A stretch of 64,000 nt of DNA, taken from positions 372,001 to 436,000 of the forward strand of contig NC_027864.1 of NCBI RefSeq assembly GCF_000187245.1, in the 5' to 3' direction. This DNA is from Ogataea parapolymorpha DL-1. Its lineage: Eukaryota > Ascomycota > Pichiomycetes > Pichiales > Pichiaceae. The notes below the pieces were generated by a model. It saw nothing but the letters and a program-made list of their open reading frames with translations. It did not search any database and was not told where the DNA came from. This document shows positions 54,975-63,537 of the stretch, in pieces (within the stretch, counting starts at the first letter, position 1; each line of letters starts with the position of its first letter). The position numbers were made by a program, and so were the translations under genes.

Positions 54975-57014
54975 ATGTCCTTCGACTCGTCAGATTCTTT
55001 TGACGATGACGACGTGGACTTTGATCAGCTCTACTCAACACGTTCCCAATCACGTGGGCCTTCAGTAGTAGCCCCGGTGCCTCCCGAGCCCAGCACTGAT
55101 CCGTTTGTTTTAAGGGGCGAAAACGCGATACTTCGAGCCCAGCTACAAAAGATCAGCGACAAGTTCGAGCAGGAAAACAGGAAGCTGAAACAACATTATC
55201 ATGTGTTATTGAGTGAACGAGAAAAGCGCATCAATGAGCTCATGGACAACGTCAACAAGGTGAAAGAGGACAATGAGTTTCTTACGTCTGAAAATAAAAA
55301 TTTGGCAGCCAAGTACATCCCGGCTACCAAGAAGCGTCGGTTGCAGGACGAGTCAATAGAGATGTCCATCTCTGATGTGTCTGTGCGATCAGCAGGCACA
55401 AAGGAAACGAGCACTGTGACTCAAGAGGGCCCTCAAACCGTTGCCATAATCAATCAAGTCTCAATATTTCAAGACGAGAAGAACTCGTTTATAGAGTCCA
55501 TTTCGTCACATGTCATTCCAGGAATGAATTGTACAACACTAAGCTATTTATCGAACATATCGTCGGCCTTCAATTACGAAAACAGGGATTTTCATATATC
55601 AAAAGAACGAGAAAGCATCAAAACTGCAATTGTGGACTACCTGATCCGGTTTGAGAACAAAAATAGGATCGATATGCTACTGAGTAGCTTTGTCGAAATT
55701 CTGTTTGACTATGTTGTGCAATCACTTGATCGAGACAATCTTTTTGCGGCTCCCTTTTTGCTGTCGCTTATTCAGTTCAGTCTAAATTATAGACCTAAAG
55801 CAGTAAGCTTTCAACTGATACAAGACTCAATGAATAGTGTGAACCATTTGCTACAAAACTTTAGCACAGTACTCAAACAGGATCAACCATACCTATCAAA
55901 CGAAAATATGGACGTAATAACGACAGCAAACTCGGCATCTACAGACCTCAAGCTTGACGTTGTTCAAAAGAGTATGCACAAGAAAGTCCTTGATGTGTTT
56001 ATCACAGTCTACTTGATGGATATCATGGAAACTTTAAGCAAGCTTTCAACGTATCTTGATACACCAAACAACCCGACACTAACAGAGTATTGGTCGCATT
56101 TCCCAAAGTCATTATTATTGCATTGCCTGTCATTGAAAACACCAATTGGATTTGTTTTCAATCTGGTGGAAATTCTAGCTAGCTCAATTACCAAAGACCG
56201 ATTTGCTTACACAGATAACTCAAAATCCAAAAAACACACACTTACCAAAGAGTCGACAGATATCCTCACAAACCTTATCATTTTCATTACGCAGGGGCTG
56301 GAGCAAGATATGTGTATATACAGCCTCAACAGAAATATTGGGAGCAACGCATATGCTCCCTTACTAGATATTCTGGTTCCTGATCATGCTTCGCCCAAAC
56401 CCATATCCCACTCGTGGGATGAATATAGGCAAATACTCGAAACGAGTTCGAGCATAGGCCACCAAAACAAACACGAAACTGCGGTCTTAAAGCTTCGTAT
56501 TCGCATATTGCAACTTTTTGAGGCTTACTTCTCCCAGCGAGCTGCCAGCTCAATCAGGAAAGAAATCATTACACATTTTGTCTCGTCAATGGTGACACAG
56601 CTTGGTTTTGAGCAGGAGCTGATTTATAGAGCGCCGCGTGCAAACACAGTCAGCTGCAGATTGCAACTAATCTCTCTGATTATGAGGCTCGTGCATTTCA
56701 TACTGCTGTCGTCAGGACAGGTTGCAATATCTGATTTGCCGGGAACCACGCTACGCGAGCTCGTTATAGCCCTGTTACGAATCTCTGCAGACAGTTTGAA
56801 GCCGCTGGCACTGGAAACGATACGGCAGTGGCGTGAACAAGGTCACGTGCCCGAGGTTTCTACCTCACCGAACGGGGTGGAGATCAACTACGACGACTGG
56901 ACGATCGACATGGCGCGCGATGTGATTGGCCAGTGCATTACGGGAGACGAAGCTGACGCACTGCACTATAGCATCAACTATGACATCCCGGACGACGATA
57001 TTATGTTGGAGTAA
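54975..57014 (+). CDS. LCD1: Lcd1/Ddc2 (ATRIP-like) checkpoint partner of Mec1
   Basis: 679 aa. The N-terminus has an acidic RPA-binding-like patch (DSFDDDDVDFDQLYS) and a coiled coil at about 48-115 (ENAILRAQLQKISDKFEQ...KRINELMDNVNKVKEDNEFL). A basic stretch (KKRR) follows. The rest is all-helical and includes LLHCLSLKTPIGFVFNLVEI. The C-terminus DWTIDMARDVIGQCITGDEAD resembles the Mec1-interacting end. Lcd1 recruits Mec1 to RPA-coated single-stranded DNA. The stop is 28 bp from the convergent RPL37 stop. Confidence 0.9.
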   Translation: MSFDSSDSFDDDDVDFDQLYSTRSQSRGPSVVAPVPPEPSTDPFVLRGENAILRAQLQKISDKFEQENRKLKQHYHVLLSEREKRINELMDNVNKVKEDNEFLTSENKNLAAKYIPATKKRRLQDESIEMSISDVSVRSAGTKETSTVTQEGPQTVAIINQVSIFQDEKNSFIESISSHVIPGMNCTTLSYLSNISSAFNYENRDFHISKERESIKTAIVDYLIRFENKNRIDMLLSSFVEILFDYVVQSLDRDNLFAAPFLLSLIQFSLNYRPKAVSFQLIQDSMNSVNHLLQNFSTVLKQDQPYLSNENMDVITTANSASTDLKLDVVQKSMHKKVLDVFITVYLMDIMETLSKLSTYLDTPNNPTLTEYWSHFPKSLLLHCLSLKTPIGFVFNLVEILASSITKDRFAYTDNSKSKKHTLTKESTDILTNLIIFITQGLEQDMCIYSLNRNIGSNAYAPLLDILVPDHASPKPISHSWDEYRQILETSSSIGHQNKHETAVLKLRIRILQLFEAYFSQRAASSIRKEIITHFVSSMVTQLGFEQELIYRAPRANTVSCRLQLISLIMRLVHFILLSSGQVAISDLPGTTLRELVIALLRISADSLKPLALETIRQWREQGHVPEVSTSPNGVEINYDDWTIDMARDVIGQCITGDEADALHYSINYDIPDDDIMLE

Positions 57015-57042
57015 AGTTAATTAGTCTTCATATATTCACCTT

Positions 57043-57329
57043 CTAATTTTGAGTCTGGAAACCGTTCTTGAATCTTCTCGACACGTGCTTGAGGTAGGCC
57101 ATTCTTCCGGTACCGGTAGTTCTTCTTCTCTTAGCTTTCAAAGCCCAGTTGTGGGATCTCATCTTAGCAGCTGGGTAACCGCAAGAGGCACATGTTTTCT
57201 TTTGGACGTGGAAGGATCTCTTACCGCATCTGTTACACAGAGTGTGCGACTTGTTGTGTTTCTTACCGAACGATGGAGTACCCTCTGAACTTGTTAGTAA
57301 ATCATATAGTGGTTATACATACTTCCCAT
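57043..57329 (-). CDS. RPL37: 60S ribosomal protein eL37 (RPL37), one 38-nt intron
   Basis: Spliced gene: exon 1 at 57323-57329 (ATGGGAA), intron 57285-57322 (GTATGT...TTTACTAACAAGTTCAG), exon 2 at 57043-57284, together 82 aa. The protein reads [19 protein letters not shown] and has the zinc ribbon [17 protein letters not shown]...[16 protein letters not shown] (in part) and [10 protein letters not shown]. It is an rRNA-binding zinc protein of the large subunit. Exon 2 ends FKNGFQTQN, a few residues shorter than the yeast protein. Two Cbf1-type palindromes lie upstream at 57386-57431. Confidence 0.95.
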
Positions 57330-57385
57330 TGCGAATGTGTGTAAGTTTTAAGAAAGTTGAGACAAAATTTTTCAACTAATTGCAA

Positions 57386-57431
57386 TCACGTGAACCTGCA
57401 GAAAAATTATGTGACTGTTAAAATCACGTGA
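57386..57431. promoter_or_regulatory. two TCACGTGA palindromes between RPL37 and TOS4
   Basis: Perfect 8-base TCACGTGA at 57386-57393 and again at 57424-57431, 38 bp apart. Cbf1 binds CACGTG and takes part in ribosomal-protein gene control in some yeasts. The pair sits 57-102 bp from the RPL37 start and 114-159 bp from the TOS4 start, so it could serve either gene. Confidence 0.5.
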
Positions 57432-57544
57432 AAGCTAAGACCGTTTCTCAACCATCTGTCAACTGTCGACCGTCGGCAAAATCAATGCGCGATGTCTCGA
57501 CTGTTTATTTAGAAACACGCTCTGCTGAGTAAAACTTATCCACC

Positions 57545-58807
57545 ATGTATTTACCATCATCACCAGTTCGTGGGGAGAACAGTCCGCTGCGCGCCAAAAT
57601 GGCCGCAAACGTGTCTGAGCCCCTGTCTCTGTCCAAAGACTACCCTACTCCAAACCCATCCTCGTCGCTTGGCTACGAGGAAGAGTCTGAAAAAGCACGC
57701 AAGGTTGCATTCGAACTGCCATCGCGCAAAGTTGAGATTGTTTCCCCCATGTCGCGGGTCCGCAGGCTTAAGGTGCCATTGACAGGGCGCCAGATTAGCA
57801 TTGGACGGTCATCCAGATTGAACCAATGCGTGCTTAACCCCCATAATAAGCTGGTTTCGCGTACCCATTGCTCCGTCCACTACGTTCCCGAAACTCATAC
57901 TCTCAAGCTTCACTGCACTGGCTGGAACGGCGTCAATGTTACAGTGCCAGGACGCGTGGACGTTGTGAAAAAGGACGACGCGTTTGAGGTCACCAGCAGC
58001 ACGATCGCGCCAAAAAGCTCTCGTATTTTATCCCAGGAGGCCTCGGTGACCAATCTCTACATCCTCAAGGGCGAGACCGTTTTTTTGCCAATGCTTCCAG
58101 GACTCATTCTGGACATCCGTGGGGAGCTGATCCTGGTAGAGACAGAGGATGAACTGACAGAGGACGAGGCTGAAGCAGAATTGGAGCAGACACCGGAGCC
58201 AGTGCAACAGGAGACTAAAATCCCCGTGGAGCCCATCCAGACTAGTCATGAAGACAAGGAGAACATCCCGCCTGCGGCCATAAAAGAGCAAATGGCCGTT
58301 TCTCCTGCGTACACTCCAGAACAGTCGCCGGATCCAGTCACGGCCACCAAAGCACGCGCTAGAAGCAAGAACCACAACTCTCCGAGAAAAAAGAAGGACA
58401 CCGAACACCAGATCTCCAAGGAGGAGGCCGATGTCCTGTTGGAGCCATTGCAGCCCCAACTGCCCCATCTTGCCAATATTCTGGTCAACCACTTGGCCTA
58501 CTCAAGACTGCTGCAAACACCGTTGCAGATTTTGATGGACCTCAAGGCTGTGCAGGATCTGGGGTTGACTAAGCAGCAGCTGCGTGGCTTACTAATATAT
58601 TACGTGGACTGTATCGGCGTAATCTACCGTGTTGGTAAAGATGCGGCGGGCAAGCCGTTGGACGAGGAATACTACTACGACCCGGAAAAGGACCAGGACA
58701 AGTCGCGGGTCCAGCTCGTGGAGGAGCTGAAGGGCTCCGCTTCGCATTTGCGCAGTTGCAGAAAGACACATAAACAGTACTTCTGGAAGAAGCCGGCAAA
58801 GAGATAA
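57545..58807 (+). CDS. TOS4: FHA-domain transcription regulator, Tos4/Plm2-like
   Basis: 420 aa. The N-terminus MYLPSSPVRGENSPLRAK has CDK-type SP sites. The FHA domain is at about 75-170 (LTGRQISIGRSSRLNQCVL, HNKLVSRTHCSVHYVPET, LHCTGWNGVNVTVPGR). A charged middle region contains SHEDKENIPP. The C-terminal 130 residues include a conserved helical region (LANILVNHLAYSRLLQTPLQIL, then DLGLTKQQLRGLLIYYVDCIGVI). Tos4 and Plm2 are FHA proteins made under SBF/MBF in G1/S that maintain transcription under replication stress. Confidence 0.88.
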   Translation: MYLPSSPVRGENSPLRAKMAANVSEPLSLSKDYPTPNPSSSLGYEEESEKARKVAFELPSRKVEIVSPMSRVRRLKVPLTGRQISIGRSSRLNQCVLNPHNKLVSRTHCSVHYVPETHTLKLHCTGWNGVNVTVPGRVDVVKKDDAFEVTSSTIAPKSSRILSQEASVTNLYILKGETVFLPMLPGLILDIRGELILVETEDELTEDEAEAELEQTPEPVQQETKIPVEPIQTSHEDKENIPPAAIKEQMAVSPAYTPEQSPDPVTATKARARSKNHNSPRKKKDTEHQISKEEADVLLEPLQPQLPHLANILVNHLAYSRLLQTPLQILMDLKAVQDLGLTKQQLRGLLIYYVDCIGVIYRVGKDAAGKPLDEEYYYDPEKDQDKSRVQLVEELKGSASHLRSCRKTHKQYFWKKPAKR

Positions 58808-59010
58808 ATCACATGGGGTATGGTGGGATTATCTAATCAGAGGAGCCACACTTGTTAAACGAGCACGAAAACAGCTGAGAAATGCAAATTTCCAGCATGC
58901 GTTGGCGTTGTTTCAAGACCGGCCACCCATTGGTGCACCTGCGGTTTTCCAAATGGTCTCGGGACCCAAAATTTGGGAGCTCCCATGTGCCTGTTTTTGT
59001 TGGATCTTTT

Positions 59011-59022
59011 TGCGCATGCGCA
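59011..59022. promoter_or_regulatory. TGCGCATGCGCA palindrome upstream of SAM synthetase
   Basis: Perfect 12-base palindrome 65 bp upstream of the ATG at 59087, followed by a TATA-type TATAAAAT at 59037-59044. A dimeric regulator site is possible; the binder is unknown. Confidence 0.4.
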
Positions 59023-59086
59023 TTATTTCTTCAGTGTATAAATATTGAAAAATTTTCCTAATTAAGATTTACGAGTCAATACAACA

Positions 59087-60273
59087 TGTCTGGACACTTT
59101 TTCTTTACGTGAGTATCGTTGTGCTGTGTTGGCGTGCTAACCCCCAGTTCTGAGTCTGTCGGTGAGGGTCACCCTGACAAAATCTGCGATCAGGTTTCTG
59201 ATGCCATTTTGGATGCCTGCTTGACTGCAGACCCTCTTTCCAAGGTTGCCTGTGAAACTGCCTCTAAAACCGGTATGATTATGGTGTTCGGTGAGATCAC
59301 CACCAAGGCCCACCTGGACTACCAAAAGATCATCAGAGATACCATCAAACACATCGGATATGATGACTCCGACAAAGGTTTCGATTACAAGACCTGTAAT
59401 GTTCTGGTGGCTATTGAGCAACAGTCTCCAGACATTGCTCAAGGTTTGCACTACGACAAGGCCTTGGAGGAGCTTGGAGCCGGTGACCAGGGTATCATGT
59501 TCGGTTACGCCACCGACGAGACCGATGAGAAGCTGCCATTGACCATCCTGCTGGCCCACAAACTGAACGCCGCTCTTGCTGACGCCAGAAGATCCGGTGC
59601 TCTCCCATGGTTGAGACCAGACACCAAGACTCAGGTCACTATCGAGTACAAGCATGACGGCGGCGCTGTTGTGCCGTTGAGAGTTGATACCGTCGTTATC
59701 TCTGCTCAGCACGCTGACGAGATTTCCACTGAGGACCTCAGATCTGAGATCAAGAAACACATCGTTCACAAGGTCATCCCTTCACACCTGCTAGACGACA
59801 AGACCATCTACCACATTCAACCTTCTGGTAGATTCGTCATTGGTGGTCCTCACGGAGATGCTGGTCTGACCGGTAGAAAGATCATTGTCGACACTTACGG
59901 TGGATGGGGTGCCCACGGTGGTGGTGCCTTTTCCGGAAAGGACTTCTCGAAGGTCGACAGATCTGCCGCCTACGCTGCTAGATGGGTTGCCAAGTCTTTG
60001 GTCAACGCCGGTCTTGCCAGAAGATGTCTGGTCCAATTCTCGTACGCTATCGGTGTGGCCGAGCCTCTTTCGATCTACATTGACACGTACGGAACCTCCA
60101 AGCTTTCCTCGGAGGAGCTGGTCGCCATTGTGAACAAGAACTTCGACCTGAGACCAGGTGTCTTGGTCAAGGAGCTTGATTTGGCTAGACCAATTTACTT
60201 CAAGACTGCCTCGTACGGTCACTTCACAGACCAGTCCAACCCTTGGGAGCAACCTAAGAAATTGGTTTTATAG
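59087..60273 (+). CDS. SAM2: S-adenosylmethionine synthetase with 39-nt intron; exon 1 frame uncertain
   Basis: Exon 2 (59148-60273) encodes residues from [20 protein letters not shown] to QPKKLVL, almost the entire enzyme, with HPDK and GGGAFSGKD signatures. Exon 1 probably runs from ATG 59087 to 59108 (MSGH...), with the intron GTGAGT at 59109 to CCCCCAG at 59147 and branch GCTAAC. With this joint the frame is off by one base: 22 nt of exon 1 where 23 are needed to read FTSES. The upstream open frame from 59119 is an intron read-through with a TTG start. The enzyme makes SAM from methionine and ATP in the cytosol. Confidence 0.9.
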
Positions 60274-60399
60274 ACAGAGAAATAATTCTCTTACGCTCAA
60301 CTCGTACACGTTAATGATCAGCTGTGACTTGTGTTTGGATTGCATTAGAATGTATATTTACCTTTCAACAGGATAGTGAAATAAAAAATACGTAAAGCG

Positions 60400-60405
60400 A
60401 CGCGT
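60400..60405. promoter_or_regulatory. MCB-like ACGCGT site
   Basis: Perfect ACGCGT 32 bp upstream of the ATG at 60437 of the OB-fold protein gene. Compatible with G1/S expression by MBF. Confidence 0.4.
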
Positions 60406-60436
60406 CGAATTTATCCCAAATAATCTGATATCTGCG

Positions 60437-61648
60437 ATGTCGCAGAAATCCGTCGATATCTTGCGTGTGCGGGACCTACCCGTCACCACGTTTACCAGAA
60501 AACGAATCATGGGGCTTGTGGTAGGCATCACCACTCGTGATAGGCCGACCAAGCCAATTGTGGTGCATATGACGGACTTTTCTCGAAATCCATCTGTCGC
60601 GCAATCTGAGATGAACTATGCTAACTGTGACCCGCCCTTGTTCGATGCTCCTGAACAGGCTGACAGTATCATTGATGTGGCATTCTATCCCGAGTCAGTG
60701 ACTCATCTAAAACGCATCTTTGGTGACAAGGTGAATGCCAGATGGTTCGATAACAGGACCGCTTCGTTTTATCCGCTATATCAGCACGCGACCGTGATCT
60801 CACTGCGGCTGAGGTCAAAGACGTGGGGCGACCAGATTGATCTGATCGCTGACCCTGGTTTTTCTGACAACTGTTACAGTCAGATCTGGCCCGTGAGTAC
60901 TCTTGAAGCCAGAGACAATCCTGCAGCAGAGACGATATACGACCCAAACGAGAACAACTATGCTTTGGCACGGGAGGTCTTCCGCGACTGGCAGTTACAA
61001 TGCAGTACCTATTTTAAGTCCAACCCCAAAATTAAACAGGTTGTGGGTGACCTTTGCGAGTCAGTTACTAGTATGACATATTCACCGCCACAGAAATTGC
61101 ACCGCCACACGTCACCAGAGCAGTACTCAGATACTGGTTTTCTCAGCGACATGGTAAGCTCTGACGACGAGGGGCCCCCAAAGAAAGAGTACAAAAGGGA
61201 AGTCCCTGTTAAGCAGAGCAGATATGTCAAGGACACGCCAAACGTGACTTTCCCAGTCTCGCAAATTCCGCTAGCTGACTACACGGGAGCATATTTCATT
61301 TATGTGCAGATAATGCGGCTGGAGACACGCACGGCCGATCTCATCTACAAAAGCTTCCCCGAGAATACGATAATGACAAAAGCAATCGACGTGCTGGTGA
61401 AGGAGGTGGACTCGGCTGCAACGTTGCGAATCAGAGTGGAAGGGTACGATCTTTTCCGGTTTGCAGGCATCACGTTTAGATACCCGCTATTAGACATGAC
61501 AGCGGCGGAAGCCGAAACCGCGAAAAAATTGGCAGCCCTGGTCCATAAGCCGCTGCGCATGTTGGTGAAACCCTACGCATTGCCCCTGGAGGCAGCAACG
61601 GTGAACACTGGGCGATGCTACAGATGGCTGTATACAGAGTATCCGTAA
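60437..61648 (+). CDS. OB-fold protein, candidate telomere single-strand binder (Cdc13/Pot1-like)
   Basis: 403 aa. The N-terminal 60 residues, VDILRVRDLPVTTFTRKRIMGLVVGITTRDRPTKPIVVHMTDFS (in part DLPVTTFTRK, VVHMTDFS), look like the first beta strands of a Pot1/Cdc13 telomere-binding OB fold, in which TDxS ends strand 3. A second possible OB part starts at FYPLYQHATVISLRLRSKTWGDQIDLIADPGF. A disordered Ser-rich part at about 225-260 precedes a C-terminal domain (GAYFIYVQIMRLETRTADLIY). The size is like the short Cdc13 of Candida-type yeasts. The match is by eye; other OB-fold proteins are possible. Confidence 0.5.
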   Translation: MSQKSVDILRVRDLPVTTFTRKRIMGLVVGITTRDRPTKPIVVHMTDFSRNPSVAQSEMNYANCDPPLFDAPEQADSIIDVAFYPESVTHLKRIFGDKVNARWFDNRTASFYPLYQHATVISLRLRSKTWGDQIDLIADPGFSDNCYSQIWPVSTLEARDNPAAETIYDPNENNYALAREVFRDWQLQCSTYFKSNPKIKQVVGDLCESVTSMTYSPPQKLHRHTSPEQYSDTGFLSDMVSSDDEGPPKKEYKREVPVKQSRYVKDTPNVTFPVSQIPLADYTGAYFIYVQIMRLETRTADLIYKSFPENTIMTKAIDVLVKEVDSAATLRIRVEGYDLFRFAGITFRYPLLDMTAAEAETAKKLAALVHKPLRMLVKPYALPLEAATVNTGRCYRWLYTEYP

Positions 61649-61819
61649 ACTGTAGCCTAATCCATCCACTTGATGAATTTATTTTGCCCCACACGACAAC
61701 CCCGGATTTTAGAATCGCGAAGTATGATGATGCCCCTCAATTTTTGCTCGGATATTTAAAGCAGCCGTAAACTCCATTTTTTATTTCCAGTGGGGTTGTC
61801 TGATTAATCATCCTCCATA

Positions 61820-63421
61820 ATGGCGTCTTTCAACAATTTCATGGAACAGTTCACCTTTGCTCCGGAGTTTGCACCTCGCCAAGAGAAGTTGGTGGACCCA
61901 GACCCTTTCTATGACGTGCTGTCATCCAAGTTGGGTTACCTGAGAGATCAAGTGAATCAAAATAGTTCTCCACATTCCTCGGTGTCGAGCGCATCTAGGG
62001 ACTCGATTTTTAGCAATCCCAGTGCCTTCACTCTACCCGTGGAGCTCCAGGGCGGTGTGTCGAACATTTCCTCGAGAAGACCAAGTTATACAGCAGAGCT
62101 TTACTACACGAACCATAACAAGCTGGATCTTCCACCAGTGTTTGCGCAGGCTCCACCGTACACTGCCTCTTCCAGGTTCTTTGATGTGGATCATTCGAGA
62201 ACCCACAGCTTTGATTTTTCATCGTCCTTTTTACCCCCTCTGAATTCCTTTCTACCGCAGGTACAGCCACAGGAGTCTCTTGTCACGCTTGACAACGGGT
62301 TACTTCTCGAGAAAGTTTCCAACTCCATTGTCACGTCGGCAGAGCTGAAAGCTGAGTTTCTAAAAGACGCCAAGTACTTCGGCGACTTTGACGTTTCGAT
62401 GAAAATCGTGCACCAGCTGAATGTTTTGCTGGGTACCTCGCTGACCGAGACGCCAGGACTTCTTCAAATTCGAGTTGGCAAGTTACTGGATTATCTCCTC
62501 ACACAGAATGAGGATCTTGCAGGATCGCCGCAAAAGGTCTCCAAGAACTACTCGATGATCATCAACAAAAATGGAAAGTTGGACATCATTTCGTTGCCGA
62601 AAACGTCCAACCTGAAGTTGACCCCCAAGGACCTGATTATCATTGAAGGAGACCGTGGAAAAGATTTGGTGATGGTTCTACAGCCACAGATCGACTTTCG
62701 GTTCGCCTTGTTGTTCAACTATCTCAAAAAGAAGCTGCATTTAAAGTCACTCGAATTTGGCAACGCCAACTCGTCTCAGGTCCCACCAAATAACAAACCG
62801 CAGAACAATCAGAACAATCAGAACAATCAACACAACGCGCACACTCAACGCTCGATTATTAACGAAGATGAGAACTTCATCACTTTACCAAACAAACAAA
62901 TTCTAAGATTTGCTAAACCTCACGAACTTACCCAATTGACGTCCAAATATAATGATGAATTAATGGCATATCGCATTTGTCTAAATTACGTTCAATCCTT
63001 GAACCTGGACTTAATCATCAAAAATGTCGAATTCCAGTTCGACAAGAAAAAACTGATCATATACTATTACTGCCTTCGAAGACTAGACTTTAGAGGACTG
63101 ATCAAGGAGCTGTTCAAAATTTACAAGACCAGAATCTGGCTCTGTGCTGTACTTCCTATCGAGAAATCTTTTAAACCGCTTTTGACTTACGAAATGGAGA
63201 AGAAGTATCACGGGTCGAGTCCGCTGGCCAGCTCCAGCTCCAGATCCAATGACCTCACTATCGTTGACCCGCTACCTGCTTCCGAAACCATCAATTCGTT
63301 GGACGAGATCGAGGAGCCTGTGTGTTTCCATTCCAAGGTCTTCTTGAGTCTTATCGAATGGTTCAAATTTGAGATGCTTGACCAGGAAACGTTTAACGAG
63401 AAGTTTCCATTTTTGACATGA
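61820..63421 (+). CDS. PSP1: Psp1-like protein with PSP1 C-terminal domain
   Basis: 533 aa. The N-terminal 290 residues are Ser/Pro/Asn-rich. The PSP1 C-terminal domain spans about 340-470: LRFAKPHELTQLTSKYNDELMAYRICLNYV (in part), LIIKNVEFQFDKKKLIIYYY, DFRGLIKELFKIYKTRIWLC. An Asn/Gln-rich run of NNQ units occurs at about 330-340. Yeast Psp1 suppresses DNA polymerase mutants when overexpressed and is an Asn/Gln-rich protein; its precise function is unclear. Confidence 0.88.
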   Translation: MASFNNFMEQFTFAPEFAPRQEKLVDPDPFYDVLSSKLGYLRDQVNQNSSPHSSVSSASRDSIFSNPSAFTLPVELQGGVSNISSRRPSYTAELYYTNHNKLDLPPVFAQAPPYTASSRFFDVDHSRTHSFDFSSSFLPPLNSFLPQVQPQESLVTLDNGLLLEKVSNSIVTSAELKAEFLKDAKYFGDFDVSMKIVHQLNVLLGTSLTETPGLLQIRVGKLLDYLLTQNEDLAGSPQKVSKNYSMIINKNGKLDIISLPKTSNLKLTPKDLIIIEGDRGKDLVMVLQPQIDFRFALLFNYLKKKLHLKSLEFGNANSSQVPPNNKPQNNQNNQNNQHNAHTQRSIINEDENFITLPNKQILRFAKPHELTQLTSKYNDELMAYRICLNYVQSLNLDLIIKNVEFQFDKKKLIIYYYCLRRLDFRGLIKELFKIYKTRIWLCAVLPIEKSFKPLLTYEMEKKYHGSSPLASSSSRSNDLTIVDPLPASETINSLDEIEEPVCFHSKVFLSLIEWFKFEMLDQETFNEKFPFLT

Positions 63422-63537
63422 GTTTACAAACGTTCTTTTTTATGTAATAGATTGACTTTGCTTGGAGATTACGGATTGTTTTAAATAGAACCGAATACTA
63501 TATAAATTTGAAGATCACACACCTGAAACCTTTAAAA

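Noticed and set aside
59119..59147. SAM synthetase starting at 59119
   Set aside because: TTG start inside an intron; the conserved N-terminus lies upstream of the intron.
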